A stretch of DNA of 64,000 bases. Origin: Asterias amurensis. Lineage: Eukaryota; Echinodermata; Asteroidea; Forcipulatida; Asteriidae. The position numbers were made by a program, and so were the translations under genes. Under the pieces are notes generated by a model. The model had not been told where the DNA came from. It searched no databases and worked only from the letters and a program-made list of their open reading frames with translations. Position 1 is the stretch's first letter, and each line of letters starts with the position of its first letter. The DNA is taken from positions 12,288,501-12,352,500 of the forward strand of contig NC_092666.1 in assembly GCF_032118995.1 (NCBI RefSeq), in the 5' to 3' direction. Of this stretch, positions 12,201-23,600 are shown one piece after another.

Positions 12201-12620
12201 GGATTTATTTTAAACACGTCATGACACGGCGAAACGTGCGAAAACAAGGGTGGGTTTTCCCGTTATTTTCTCCCGACTCCGATGACCAATTGTGCCTAAA
12301 TTTCCACAGGTTTGTTATTTTATATAATAAGTTGTGATACACGAAGTGTGGGCCTTGGACAATACTGTTTACCGAAATTTTCCATCTTTAAGATAAAACT
12401 CAGTTTTATTTGTAATAGGTATGGCCTACGTTTAGTTATCGCTCTTAAAGGAACATTACGGAATTGACTTTTGCTCACAAACAGTTGATGTAAGTATAAA
12501 TAAGCACTTTCTGTACTTCAAAATGGCCCCTATAAGAAGCCACAATAAACGGTACTCACAGTAACAGACAACGAGTGAAGCGGTTGACAATAATATGACC
12601 AGAAAAACCCTCTTGAGCAT
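6221..12620 (-). CDS. DUF1647/glycosyltransferase-like type II membrane protein, 4 exons
   Basis: Exons on the minus strand are 12620-12560, 9103-8721, 7822-7718 and 6739-6221, with GT-AG borders. Lengths of 61, 383, 105 and 519 nt keep one frame and give 355 residues. Residues 1-21 start MLKRVFLVILLSTASLVVCY, a short basic N-terminus and a single membrane anchor, so a Golgi-type type II topology is likely. A Ser/Thr/Asn-rich stem follows to about 110. Then come VIVTAISDNHIVESMGMIKS, VYNLGL, FDFSKYPPH, a WKVVIM stretch and ETLAEFGTIFYGDASVRF, the order seen in invertebrate DUF1647-type proteins thought to be glycosyltransferase-like. GDAS could be the metal or nucleotide-sugar site, but that is inference. 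HHYDQS near 315 is also typical. An in-frame ATG at 12704 would add 28 residues. Substrate unknown. The introns hold several transposons. Confidence 0.72.
8495..8540 (-). repeat. Partial copy of exon 2 3' end with donor-like site
   Basis: In the intron just downstream of exon 2 of the DUF1647-like gene, the minus strand reads ACAAGAAAAACATCAAAAAG then GTGACA. The real exon end reads ACAAGGAAAACATCAAAAAG then GTAATA. It may be a duplicated alternative 5' splice site. Confidence 0.4.
8563..8670. mobile_element. 108-bp MITE with 16-bp inverted ends
   Basis: Left end GGCAGTAGACTTACCA, right end TGGTAAGTCTGCTGCC, perfect over most of the arm apart from one position. It lies between the real donor of exon 2 and its partial copy. 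It is too short to code. Confidence 0.6.
9110..10362. other. Intron 1 sequence, no exon seen
   Basis: This is intronic to the DUF1647-like gene. A 40-nt stretch at 9393-9432 is flanked by AG and GTAAGA on the minus strand, but including it would create a stop in the frame set by exon 1, so I leave it out. Several AT-rich motifs (TTACTAGTATTTTTAC, TAGTTTTTATTTA) repeat weakly. Confidence 0.4.
10363..11239. mobile_element. 877-bp long-TIR DNA transposon, non-autonomous
   Basis: Ends read CTAGTCTTGGTGCAAGACGT and its complement, continuing as inverted repeats for about 54 bp. They are flanked by the 7-bp direct repeat CTATTAG (10356-10362 and 11240-11246). After a further 53-bp palindrome present only in the right arm (near 11124-11178), the arms match again at GACTGTGCAAGTCTCGCG. 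No transposase frame is visible. The superfamily is uncertain. Confidence 0.7.
11288..11840. mobile_element. Family G element carrying a family A insertion
   Basis: Begins CAGGCCTGTATGCTTAAG. A family A copy occupies 11309-11680. After it G-type sequence resumes (AAAGGGCACCCTCATAATGG, CAAGGCAATGACCAAGGGGC) and ends GCCTCCGTGAAGTTTCAGGC. This is a nested insertion. Confidence 0.6.
11945..12392. mobile_element. Family E foldback element with internal duplication
   Basis: It contains TTTACAGGGTTTACAGAAGG, a centre of ATTCTCGATAATTTATTATC, then GTTGTGATACACGAAGTGTG. The left-arm block GGTAATGGTGAAAGACTTCT occurs twice (about 11990 and 12101), so part of the arm is tandemly duplicated. Other copies are at 14262-14600, 16235-16590 (inverted) and 23508-23586 (end only). 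Confidence 0.6.
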
Positions 12621-13104
12621 CTTGAATGGAACTGTCTGTCCGAGGAGCTGACGAGGTCTTGAATATCCCTGTTTTGTGCTGCTATGGTTCACCCTGTCGT
12701 CCATTAATGCCCCGCCCGGTCCTCCTTTTCCAACTTGGTCAAGAGTTTAAAAACTTCGGCAACAACGAAGGCACATGTACATTAGTCCGTTTTCAGAGGG
12801 TATTGTCCGTAGTATAGCTTCCTGGGAGGATCTCAATGTCAACGTAGTCGTTGCTGAACTGTCGGAAAGGTGTACCCACTGATCTCTTTTACCGGTATTT
12901 TGAGTTCCATTCAGCCGCCCCGCGAAGATCGAAAATGGATCAACTTGTACATGAGTCAACTCGTCCCGGAGACACCTCGTTCCTATGTTAACTCGTCCCC
13001 CCACAAGTCAACTCGTCCCCAAAGCCGACGTGTTTCACACGTCGACTTTGTGTAGTGACGAAGGTGCTAAGCCCGATACTCCACAGGGAGGCAACCAAAG
13101 GCGA
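12621..13104. other. 5' flank of the DUF1647-like gene; no separate gene
   Basis: Open frames on both strands here resemble no family. TCAACTCGTCCC-type boxes begin at 12954. Promoter elements cannot be fixed by eye. Confidence 0.4.
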
Positions 13105-13680
13105 CTGTCTCCAACATGCCACCTCGGCATTGCCTTGGTGCCCTTGAAATGCCCTAGTAGAAATGTAATTCAATTTCCTCATAGGGTACCCTTTCGCAGG
13201 GAGACGATGCCTTTGTGCCCCTGCCCTTTCAAAAACGAAGCATACAGGACTGACACTTATAAGTTTGCATGTAAATGATTTTCTTATTTGCAAGGTCATA
13301 CTTATTGCATGCTTATTGTTTGCGTCCAAGAAATCTATAGACGTCAAGGACCATCTTAATTGTTGTACTTGACAACGTTTCCCTTTTCTCACAAAATGAA
13401 TTTCCTCTCTTGTTTGAATGAGTATCTTGCAGAATATCAATGATTCAGAGCAATGAACTCAGACTTTTGCAAAGTTTAATGTTTTTTAAATTATGTTTTT
13501 CTTTCAGCAAATAATGCTAAGGCTCTTATTTTTTTTTTTTTCTTAATAAACCAAACCCAGAGTTTGAAAAAAATGTTTAAAAAATGGAGTAAAGTTTAAT
13601 ATTGTTACAAGTGAGTTTGCACTCGGGTTTATTAGGGTCCGAGTTTACCTGGGTCCGAGTTGACTTGGGTCCGAGTTGTG
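12948..13680. repeat. Region bounded by repeated AACTCG boxes in opposite orientation
   Basis: The left side has GTCAACTCGTCCC at about 12954, 13006 and, as GTTAACTCGTCCC, about 12987. The right side has GGGTCCGAGTTTACCTGGGT and GACTTGGGTCCGAGTTGTGA near 13637-13680. These read as inverted subterminal repeats of a roughly 730-bp element. A family G segment (13105-13255; GCATTGCCTTGGTGCCCTTG) lies inside. Also inside is a small palindrome, GACGTGTTTCACACGTC, at about 13025. Confidence 0.45.
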
Positions 13681-13699
13681 ACATACTGTTTTCCACGAA

Positions 13700-14261
13700 G
13701 GTGGGGCTTAAGTCGCGATTGTCATGGAAGCATTGATGAGCGTATGGAATCAATACTATTATCTATTATGCCTGCCCACTACCTTTGCAAGGACGCGTTA
13801 CGCGGCAGTGAGCATTAAGAATAACACTGTACGACAGCTAGTGGTTTCTTAACTCAATTCTATTCGATTCAACAATGTGTCACTCCATCTTAAAAAAAAT
13901 GGCGATGTTAAGCATGGCGTCTATCCACCATGATTGTAGCATGGAGGAATGAATTGTAAAAAAGGACATTGTCTGCGGACCCGATATAGGCCTGGAAACA
14001 TTGTCTGCGGACACGATTTTATAGGTGCATCCATCTTGTGCTGTTGTAAAGTACATTGTACATTGTATAGGGTGCACCCCATAGCAGAAAACGGAGCGTG
14101 AGGATTGTTATTATTGTATACCCTAAAAATCTATAACTTACAATTTTGGAGAGCCCCAACGGCGGTTCCGTGAAGAAGACAAAATTGCCAATTTGTGACC
14201 CTGGGTTGTTGACTTCCAATTTTCTGTATTTCGGATGACACGTCGGACACTTTCGGAACAT
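13700..14261. other. No gene seen
   Basis: A local duplication of GACATTGTCTGCGGAC at about 13966 and GAAACATTGTCTGCGGACAC at about 13995 is the only structure I see. The minus-strand frames are short and without family resemblance. Confidence 0.4.
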
Positions 14262-14600
14262 ATTTTTTCCCACAGATTTACAAATAGCTTACAGGGTTTA
14301 CAGGAAGGTAACGGTGAAAGACTTATCTTGAAATATTATTTCATGAAATGATGTACTTTTTGAGAAAACATTAAAACAATATCAATTCTCGATATCGAGA
14401 ATTACGGATTTATTTTAAACACATGTCATAACACGGCGAAACGTGCGTAAACATGGTTGTTGTTTTTTTCTCCCGACTTCGATGACCAACAAATTGAGCC
14501 TAAATTTTCTCAGGTTACTTATTTTTATATAAAAGTTGTGATACACGAAGTATGGGCCTTGGACAACACTGTTAACCGAAAGTGTCCAATGGCTTTTAAA
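14262..14600. mobile_element. Family E foldback element
   Basis: Same layout as 11945-12392 without the internal duplication: ACAGGGTTTACAGGAAGG, palindromic centre ATTCTCGATATCGAGAAT, then GTTGTGATACACGAAGTATG. Confidence 0.65.
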
Positions 14601-14705
14601 CCTATTTGCTGCGAGGTGTAGACATCTTTCAAGATCTTTCAGATTAAATTACGTTCAAGATTGATGCTCTGACGGTTGGAAAAATAATATTACACTGATT
14701 GGGTA

Positions 14706-15082
14706 TTAAAGGAACACATTGCCTTGGATCGGTCGAGTTGGTCTTTGAAAAGCGTTCTGTATCGTTTTTTTTATAAAATCGGTATGGTCAGAAAGATGTT
14801 GTAAAAGTGGAATACAATGATCTACACAAACATGCCTCGAAATTGCGTGGTTTTCGTTTTGCCTCGTCGACAAACACGGTCAAAAATTTGACTCCCATAA
14901 ATGGCCGACCGTTTTAGTTCGCGACGTAAAATGAAAACCGTGCAATTTGGAGTGATACTTGTGTGGATCATTATATTCTACTTTTAACACATCTTTCTAT
15001 AACCATATGCATTTCATAACAAACGGTTTCAAACGCTTTTTATAGACCAACTCGTCCGATCCAAGGCAACGTGTTCCTTTAA
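14706..15082. mobile_element. Family B TTAA-bounded foldback element
   Basis: Left end TTAAAGGAACACATTGCCTT, right end AAGGCAACGTGTTCCTTTAA. The centre holds AACACGGTCAAAAATTTGAC and AAATGGCCGACCGTTTTAGT. Other copies are at 45356-45725, 55231-55611 and 55971-56363. Confidence 0.8.
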
Positions 15083-15481
15083 TTTGGCTTCGGGGTGAGT
15101 TCAAGAGTCAATAAATAAAAGGCCCTTTAAATTAATGTTAACAATTTTGTATTTTCCGTGTGTTTTTAGTGAATATTTTGCACTGCACTGCTAGTTTGTC
15201 GGTGGGGGGGGACTCCAATCACGCTGAGATTTTACTCCAGCAACTTCAGGAAATCCTTGTTCCCTATTAGTACAGAGTTAGTCGCAGAGCAATCTGAATG
15301 TCTTGAAGAAGAAAATAATTTTTTTTACATATCACAGTGAGATTTTACCAGCAGTTTCGAAGCCCACATTTTTTTTAGAACAGATTTAACCTCAGAGCAA
15401 TTTGAGCGGTTTGATGACTGTTCGTCTCGAGTCCGATCACCGACGTCGACGGTAGGAGGGGCGAGGGGTCGAACTCAATTT

Positions 15482-15884
15482 CAAAGGCACTGTACACTAT
15501 TGGTAATTGCTCATCAAAATAATTGTTAGCATAACAACTTGTTAGCGATCATTGGAGAGATGTTGGTAGTATAAACATTGTAAGAAACGGCTCCCTACTT
15601 AATGTCTTCGAGGTAATTTCTCAATAAAAAAAATTAATTTGAATTTTGATTTCGAGACCTCAGTATTTGAAATTTGAGGTCTCGAATTCAAGCATCTGAA
15701 AACACACAACTTCGTATAACAAGTTTTTTTTTCTTCCATTATTATCTCCCAACTTCGACGACCATGACACATGGCCTAGAGTTAAAATTTGTACAGGTTT
15801 GTGATTGTGTGCATAATAACAGTTGAGCTCTGAGATCCAGCGAGAAGACTGCATGGTCTAAATTACCAATGACAGTGTCTTTAA
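15482..15884. mobile_element. Family A element, diverged
   Basis: AAAGGCACTGTACACTATTG at the left and CAGTGTCTTTAA at the right, with the central ATTTCGAGACCTCAG hairpin. The flanks 15090-15480 and 15885-16234 hold no recognisable feature. Confidence 0.7.
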
Positions 15885-16234
15885 GTTTTTATATAACCCC
15901 CAAAGTTTGGACCATCTAAATGAATTTAGACTTTATTAATATATTTATTTCCTCAAAACCTCCAAAATGAGAAGATGAAATATTTTTTAAAATGAAAATC
16001 ACATCATATAATACAGTAAAAAGGATATTAACACGTAAACAAATTAATAAAGAAACAGGATAACCCCCGACACTCTCGGACGACCCCCAGACCATCTTGA
16101 CAAAGTTATGTATTAAAGGGATTGTCAGAACAATCTGAGCAGCCGACCGAGAGTATCGAGGTCATCACATTCAAGAAACTAAAAAAACTGTTTTTACACT
16201 CGGCAAGAAGGATCAATAATGCAGTTAAAGCCAT

Positions 16235-16590
16235 TATACGCTTTCGGTAAACAGTATTGTCCAAGTCCCACACTTTGTGTATCACAACTTATATATAAAA
16301 TAACAATCCTGTAGAAATTTAGGCTCAATCGGACATCGGAGTCGGGAGAAAATAACGGGAAAAGCCACTCCTGTTTTCGCGCGTTTCGCCGTGTCATGAC
16401 ATGTGTTTATAACAAATCCGTAATTCTCGCTAACGAGAATTTATATTGTTTTACCGTTTTCTCAAAAAGTAAAGCATTTCATGGACTACTATTTCAAGAG
16501 AAGTCTTTCACCATTACCTTCTGTAAACCCTGTAAATTGTTTGTAAATCTGTGAACTTTTTTTTTTCTGTACCGAAAGGGTCCAATGGCT
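16235..16590. mobile_element. Family E element, inverted orientation
   Basis: TTCGGTAAACAGTATTGTCC at the left, ATTCTCGCTAACGAGAAT at the centre, CCTTCTGTAAACCCTGTAAA at the right, running opposite to the 14262 copy. A 112-codon minus-strand frame at 16514-16852 starts beyond this element and has no family resemblance. Confidence 0.6.
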
Positions 16591-17672
16591 TTAGCAGCGA
16601 ACAATCTTTGTGCAAGCTAAAACTGTTTTTAACTCTATCAAATAATGTATTCTTCGAATAAGTAAAATTGTCGCTTGCCTCGCAATTTAAAAGGTGGGCA
16701 TCATAAAAAATACCTATCCCGTTAGGAGAAGTGTTAAAAATATGCATACAATTGATTAGAAAAGCTGAAAATGTCCACAAAATATCGTTGATCTTGCATA
16801 AATTCAAACCACGTAAAAGAGGCGTGGTTTTACAGTACTTATGAAGACCCATGGCAGATTTAACAAGCCTGTGTTTATTTAAAGATTTTTGAAAGAGTTT
16901 GTGGAATTGAAATTAACACACCACTGCATAGGGGGTCAGAGCACAGGTTGAACTGCCGTTCCTACACATGTCAATACCTTGCAACGACTAAAAAAAAGCC
17001 TTTTGACATTTACGAATTCTTTCCTCATAATGCAAATTAGGTTTCATAAAATTATTATTTGACATAATAACAACATCTAGGTAGGTGTGAGAAATCATAG
17101 AGCAAGGAAATCGACCCAATGCCGTCAAGCATCCTGGAGATTTCACGTGGAGTATTCGCGAGCGAGGGCGCCCTATCCCATACACACGATAGACTTAATT
17201 TCAAGTCTGAGATTGTGGTTCGATTAATAGCTATCATTTGAACGCCGGCAGACGTGGGAAGAGGGCGCTAAATCACAGACTTTCTGTGTGAGTGAATATC
17301 AACAAAAACACATGTTGTTTCATTCTAATTACATTAATTGTTCCAGTTCAATCAGTGGTGTTGTGCTGTGGTGGTGTGTGACGTGTGATTTCAGGAATGG
17401 ACACTGTATGGGTAACTTATCGATCTGTTAATATAAGAGATCAGATGTAAAACCACGATTTAAAATGAGACTGAGAGTAGTTTAGTTTAGTTTAGTTACA
17501 CTGAACTGACTGAATGGTGATTTTACACTACAGTGACGTTTATTCCGAACCAGACCAACACTTAACAGACACGCAAAAACTCTCTCTCTCCATTTTGACT
17601 CGCCAAATGTCCTGCAATCGTCTCCATTTGTAATTAGAAAGAATTCATTTTGTGTACGACTACGAATAAACA

Positions 17673-20600
17673 ATGGAACTCCATGTGTTGGAACTGCTCC
17701 TTCCAGTGTTTGTGATTCTATCATTCGTCTACTACGATGTAGTGTGTGGGATTGAATTTCCAAAAGACCAACGAGAAATTGAGTTCCCTCCGAATGTTCC
17801 CAAGCAACGAGCCAGCTCGACTGTACCTATTGGACATCTCAGACCCTTTGGTGAGGACATAAATCATTTTAATAAATAAAACCAGCTAGGCCTATTTTAT
17901 AGACCATTTCAAAAACAAATTATCAATGCATTTTATTACGCAAAAAAAACAACAATAGCAATTATTAATACTCTATAAATAGAATATAAATAGTTTTGAG
18001 GTTGCGTTTGGAAGCTACTGTTGGTTGGAGAGTAGGTTGCGATAACGTAACCCTCCTCCCGACAGCCGCCTGGTGGCCGTCGGGAGGAGGGTTACGTTAT
18101 CGCAACTAGTTGGATGGAGAGTACTTCTAGAAACTATAAGTATAAGGCTCCCCTGGGGGAGCCTTATTATAGTTTAGCCTTATAGTTTCTAGAAGTAGTT
18201 TCTAGGTGATGATGTTGCCGGGGAGTGAGTTCCACCAGATGACAGTTCTTGGGAAAAAATTTGTTTGAGAATGACTGTATCCTACATGTCCTACCTGGAA
18301 TGATCTGATATATATATTTGGGAACTTTCCCGGTTTCTGTGAAAAAAAAATGTAGGTATACTCTAGCTTAAGACACTGAGAATTGCGAAGGTTGTGGGTT
18401 CGAATCTCACCCAAGTTGCTTGCTTGTGGTTTTTCCTTTACCCTTTCACCGTGAAATAATTAAGTTCACAGCAATTTCAGAACAAAAAATCCTACCTGAG
18501 TTGAATATTTGCTCTTACTTAGGCCAAATAAAAAAAAATTACCTGTTGATCGTCCGCATTTTTCTAAAAAGAGGAGGATGAGGGCATTTTTTTTTTTTTC
18601 GACGAGGGCCGCAAAGTATTTCAAATCAAACAGGCCACCAATTCTTTGGTTTGAACCCACCGCAAACTTACTTTATATCTATTTGTTGCATGAGGACCTA
18701 GGTTAACAGGGTCGGATTATGACACTAAACATATTCGCTGGTAGGCATTCACTATGTTTGTTTTTGAAACAGACGGTTACATGTGTTTGAGAGCATCACG
18801 TTAGATTCAGGAAAAGCCCCTAGGCCAGTTCTTTTGAAAGGATGGATTAAAAAATAACAAAAATATCAAAAAATAAAAAATGGATGCGGCCCCAAAAAAG
18901 GATGCAGGCTGAGATGATCAACAGTTTTTTTTTTTTTTTTTTTTTTTTTTGTGGCCTTACTACATGTAGCACCCGGCTCAAATATTAAAAAAAAAAATAA
19001 TGTTTGATCTTTTATTTATTTTGTACTCAGGTTATCAGAGAAAGCCAGAGGGAAGAGTCTTCGAATACAATGAATTCCTTCATCCAGCGCAGTTTCACGA
19101 ATCCCACGTCAGCAAAAAGAAACCAGTCGTCTTTCGCAAGGCAGTTCTAGAGTCCCCTGCTCTAAGAAAGTGGACCGACGACTATTTACTAGAGAAGTAC
19201 GTCAGTGAGCTGTTAAACTATAATTGTACTTCTCAACTTGTCCTGGTCTAGCATTTTGCCCCTGTCAAGACAAACTTTTCCTGTAGACTTAAATGCAGTG
19301 GACACTATTAGTAATTGTCTAAGACCAGTCTTCTCACTTGGTGTATCTCAATATATGCATAAAATAACAAACCTGTGAAATTTTGAGCTCAATTGGTCGT
19401 CGAAGTTGCGAGATAGTAATGGAAGAAAAAACACCCTTGTCACACGAAGTTGTGTGCATTCAGATGCTTGATTTCGAGTCCTCAAAATTACAAATCTGAG
19501 GTCTTTAAATAAAATTCGTGGAAAATTACTTCTTTCTCCAAAATTACTCCACTTCACATGCTTCAGAGGGAGCTGCTGCTCACAATGTTTTATACTACCA
19601 ACCTCTCCCCATTACTCGTTACCAAGTAAGGTTTTATGCTATTAAATATTTTGAGTAATTACAAATAGGGTCCACTGCCTTTAAAGATTTTTCAATGGAA
19701 GGGCACTTTGCAAAAATTAAAATGTCCTTGCAGACCTGATACTTCATTGGGGCAATGGAGGTGATGCCCCCAGGGCCCAATTTCATAGAGCTGCTTAAGC
19801 ACAAAATTTTGCTTAAGCAACAAAATCCTTGCTTAGTAAAATCAGATTACCAGCCAAGACTCAACTCAGTTGTTAGGCTAAGTAAACAACAGCTAAATAC
19901 CAGTCAAAGCAATGTTTATGGCATGAATTTTTGGCCAGTAACTTCCGAAAAGAAGCAAGCTATTTTCGTGCTTAAGCAAATTTTTTGCTTAAGCAGCTCT
20001 ATGAAATTGGCCCCTGGTCATTGCCTTGGTGCCCTTGACATCCTCCAGTTGAAATTTATAATTTTCTCATAGAGTGCATTTACCAATGACCAAGGAAAAA
20101 ATTCTTTGGTGCCGTTGCCCTTTCCAAATTGAAGCATGAAGGCCTGTTATTTTAATAGTAATATTAGCCTTAAAAAAAAAACCTCTAAAGGGTCGAAATG
20201 TCCGGCCATTAACTATTTCTTTTGCTTCAATAACAAAGATCCTTTCGGTTGGTAAGCAGTTTGCAACAGCTAATTCTAATTTCTGAATAATAATAACAGC
20301 ATTTCAGGGGCTTGAATTTTATCTATGAGAGGGCAAGGCCATTTTCATTTAAAAAAGGGCACTTCCATTGGAAAATCTATGTAAGACTGTTGGAATCCTT
20401 TGAAGGGGCACAAAGGCCAAGACCAGGGCAACAGATGCCATTGCCTCCATGGCCTTTGTGAAATTCTGGGCCTTGCATGTTTAGGGCACACTTTATCTCT
20501 TAAATATTCAAACATTTTTTCCATACGGAGTCCTCATTAGACATGAAAGTGGGAAAGCAAATGCCTAAGTCTCAGAGCCTAATTTGGGGTTGAAAAAAGA

Positions 20601-23600
20601 AAAATTGGCTGGTGTGGGAATTGAACCTCATTGGACCTCCAGATTAAGTCTTTAGTTTTTCTTCTTGTTTAACATTTTTTTTTAAGCTATGGAGATTTGG
20701 ATGTTATCGTTGAGAGAAAGAAAGAGAACAGAGAGGTGCGACCGAAGCGAATGAAGTTTGCTGAGTTCTTGAAGCGCTATCAGACGGAGAGTTTCTACAT
20801 TGTGTCTCTGATTCCACAGGAGATGTCCCATGAAGTCAAGGTACATTAAAGGATTTGGGTACTTTTTCAAAATGTCCACTGATTTACATTAAACTTACAG
20901 GGTTTGAAGATAATGATAGTGGAAAGCTTCCCTTCAAATATTACTAACTAAGGTTGTGTAGTATGAGAAAAATAAGTCACAAAATAATTTTGGTCTCATG
21001 AGACCAAAATTATTTTAGCATGTAAAATCCTCTTAACCAGTTATGATATTATACCAAAACCATAACATAACTGGTTAATACGTTTTTACATGCTAAAACT
21101 GAGACGAAAATTATTAATTTTACTCATTTCTCAAAAACTACAGCACCTCAGTAAGTAAACTTTCAAGGGAAGCTTTCTACTATCATAATCTTCAAACTGT
21201 GTAAGTTTAATGTAAATCTGTGGACATTGTGTTTTTTTTGTTAGGAAAAAGTACATATTATACCCTTTAATACAAATCAATTAGGCGTACATGGACACGT
21301 ACACGTGTAGTACATGTTTGGAAGTGATGTGTCCGAGTGGTTAAGAGCCCCAAATTCAACTCTGTGTTTCTGATCAGCAGATTGTAGGTTCGAGTCCCAG
21401 TCCGGACACTCGTGTCCTTTTAAAAGCAAGACAATAAAGAGTCAGTTCATGGTCAAAACATGTTTTTTTTTTTTATAATACTTTGTGGGTGGAAGGGCTT
21501 TGGGGTGCAAGTAAACAAAATTGCATTTTCAATTTAATATAGCCCATTGCCATGGTTGGGCCTACAGCTCATATTGTTTTATAGCAATTTTAGACCAATG
21601 TGTGGGTTTGAACTCCAACCCACCAAAAGGCCTTTTTAAGAGTCATTTCACAGAGAAATTTACTTGTGTCCATGGTAAAGAAAACAAGTATTTTTTGTAT
21701 GCTTTGTGGATCGTAGGGACTTGGGGCATCAAATAGTTCATTTTGTGTTTTGACCGTTTAAACCAAAAAATGTTTCAATAAAATTTATTTATTTTGGGTT
21801 GAACAGAGACAACATTACTTAAGATAACCTTGTTTGGGGGAAATTGAATTAGAATTTAAATACAAGAACACCCATTGAAAAGTTATAAATTGTTGTAATA
21901 ATATAACAGAGAATTTAATTAATTAACTCAATTGGTAGTGTATAAATCTGTGTGTGCCACGTGTACTTCCACACCTGTTGTCAACCGTTGCCATAGAATA
22001 AATCAATAAACTTTATGCATACAAGGCAGATTTTTCCTTGAACAGCTGTTACATGTTTACTCACCCAATACTAAAAACAGCAAACAAACACGTGTACAAA
22101 ATATGACTGGCATTTTTGCAAACAGGTTTTATCAAACGGTTGTATGGCTTTTGACTGGCACCCCCGAACAAAGGTATCTGACAAAATAGGGAGACCACCA
22201 ACATAGGGCTAAATAATTTAGTTGGTAGAATACGGCACATTTTATCTAGAGGTCATCGGTTCAAGTCTCACACTAGTACAAGGTCGAGCAGATTTAAAAA
22301 AAGAAAATAATGTTTTAGATATGTGGCCATAATATATGTGGCCATCATTGCTGAAGCGCAATCTTGGGGAAGTCTGTATTTTGCTCAAGGAGTGCTTGGC
22401 AGGCCCACCCAGCACCGCCCACTGTGGCTTCAATGCTGGTTCAAACACAAATTCTTTTACAGGCCACAAGGCCTGGTCCCACTGCAGCGATAACGAGAAC
22501 GATAATGATAAGGACGCAAAGAAAACGCATTCTTATGGTTGAATGAGCGTGTGCGTATTCTGCGTGGAGCAATTTTACCAATAGAATGCGTTCTCTTTAC
22601 GTCGTTGTCGTTATCGTTATCGTTATCGCTGCAGTGGGAAGGAGTCTAAATAATGATAATGGACACTTTTATAGCGCCGGTATCCGCTGCAAGTGGGGCT
22701 CATGGCAATGTTCTGGAAAAGAACAGCCAACAAGCAATAAAAGTAGCATAACATAATAAGAAAAATAAACTTAACTTAAAGGCACTGGACACTGTTGGTA
22801 ATTGTTGAAGACCAGTCTTCTCACTTGGTGTATCTCAACATATATGCATAAAATAACAAACCTGTGAAAATTTGAGCTCCATTGGTCATCGAAGTTGCGA
22901 TATAATGATGGAAGAAAAAACACCCTTGTCACACGAGGTTGTGTGCTTTCAGATGCTTGATTTTGAGACCTCAAATTCTAAACTTGAGGTCTCAAAATCA
23001 ACTTCGTGGAAAATTACTTCTTTCTCAAAAACTACGTCACTTCAGAGGGAGCCATTTCTTGAAGTGTGTTATACTATCAACCTCTCCCCATTACTCGTTA
23101 CCAAGAAAGGTTTTATGATAATAATTATTTTGAGTAATTACCAATAGTGTCCACTGTCTTTAAATGCTTCTCTATGTGAATGAGTTTTTAAACTGTTCTT
23201 GAATGATGTAAAGAGAGTTGGAAAGTTTCAAGGTTTCACAGTTTCAGTTTTAACTTTCCCCAACAGGTGCATGAAAGCCTTCTGTGTGGGACGTTCAAAC
23301 AACGTCTGCTGGAAACCAATTTGTGGATGAGTAGCGGCGGAACTGCCTCCCTCATCCATTATGATGCTGATCATAACATACACTGCCTCCTAGCTGGAAG
23401 AAAAGACTTCATAATGATTGATCCAAAATACTCACATGAACTCCGCATTGACGATCCGGTAAGATCAAATTATTTCGGAAGTAATTTGGTATATTTTTTC
23501 CATAACCATATACAAACCCTGCAAGTTATTTGTAAATCTGTGAACTTTTATTTTTTTTCTGTACCGAAAGTGTCCGATGGCTTTAAAGGATTTGGGTACT

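Noticed and set aside
16514-16852. 112-codon minus-strand frame
   Set aside because: It begins in unique sequence but runs into a family E element, with no recognisable domain or splice partners.
19197-19206. Alternative donor GTCAGT at 19201 for JmjC exon 2
   Set aside because: It would leave phase 0 while exon 3 needs phase 2. The GTACGT donor at 19197 restores N-Y-G-D-L in frame.
21329-21412. Possible tRNA-Leu gene
   Set aside because: The A and B boxes are clear, but the stems do not close and the sequence continues into the SINE body found elsewhere in the window.
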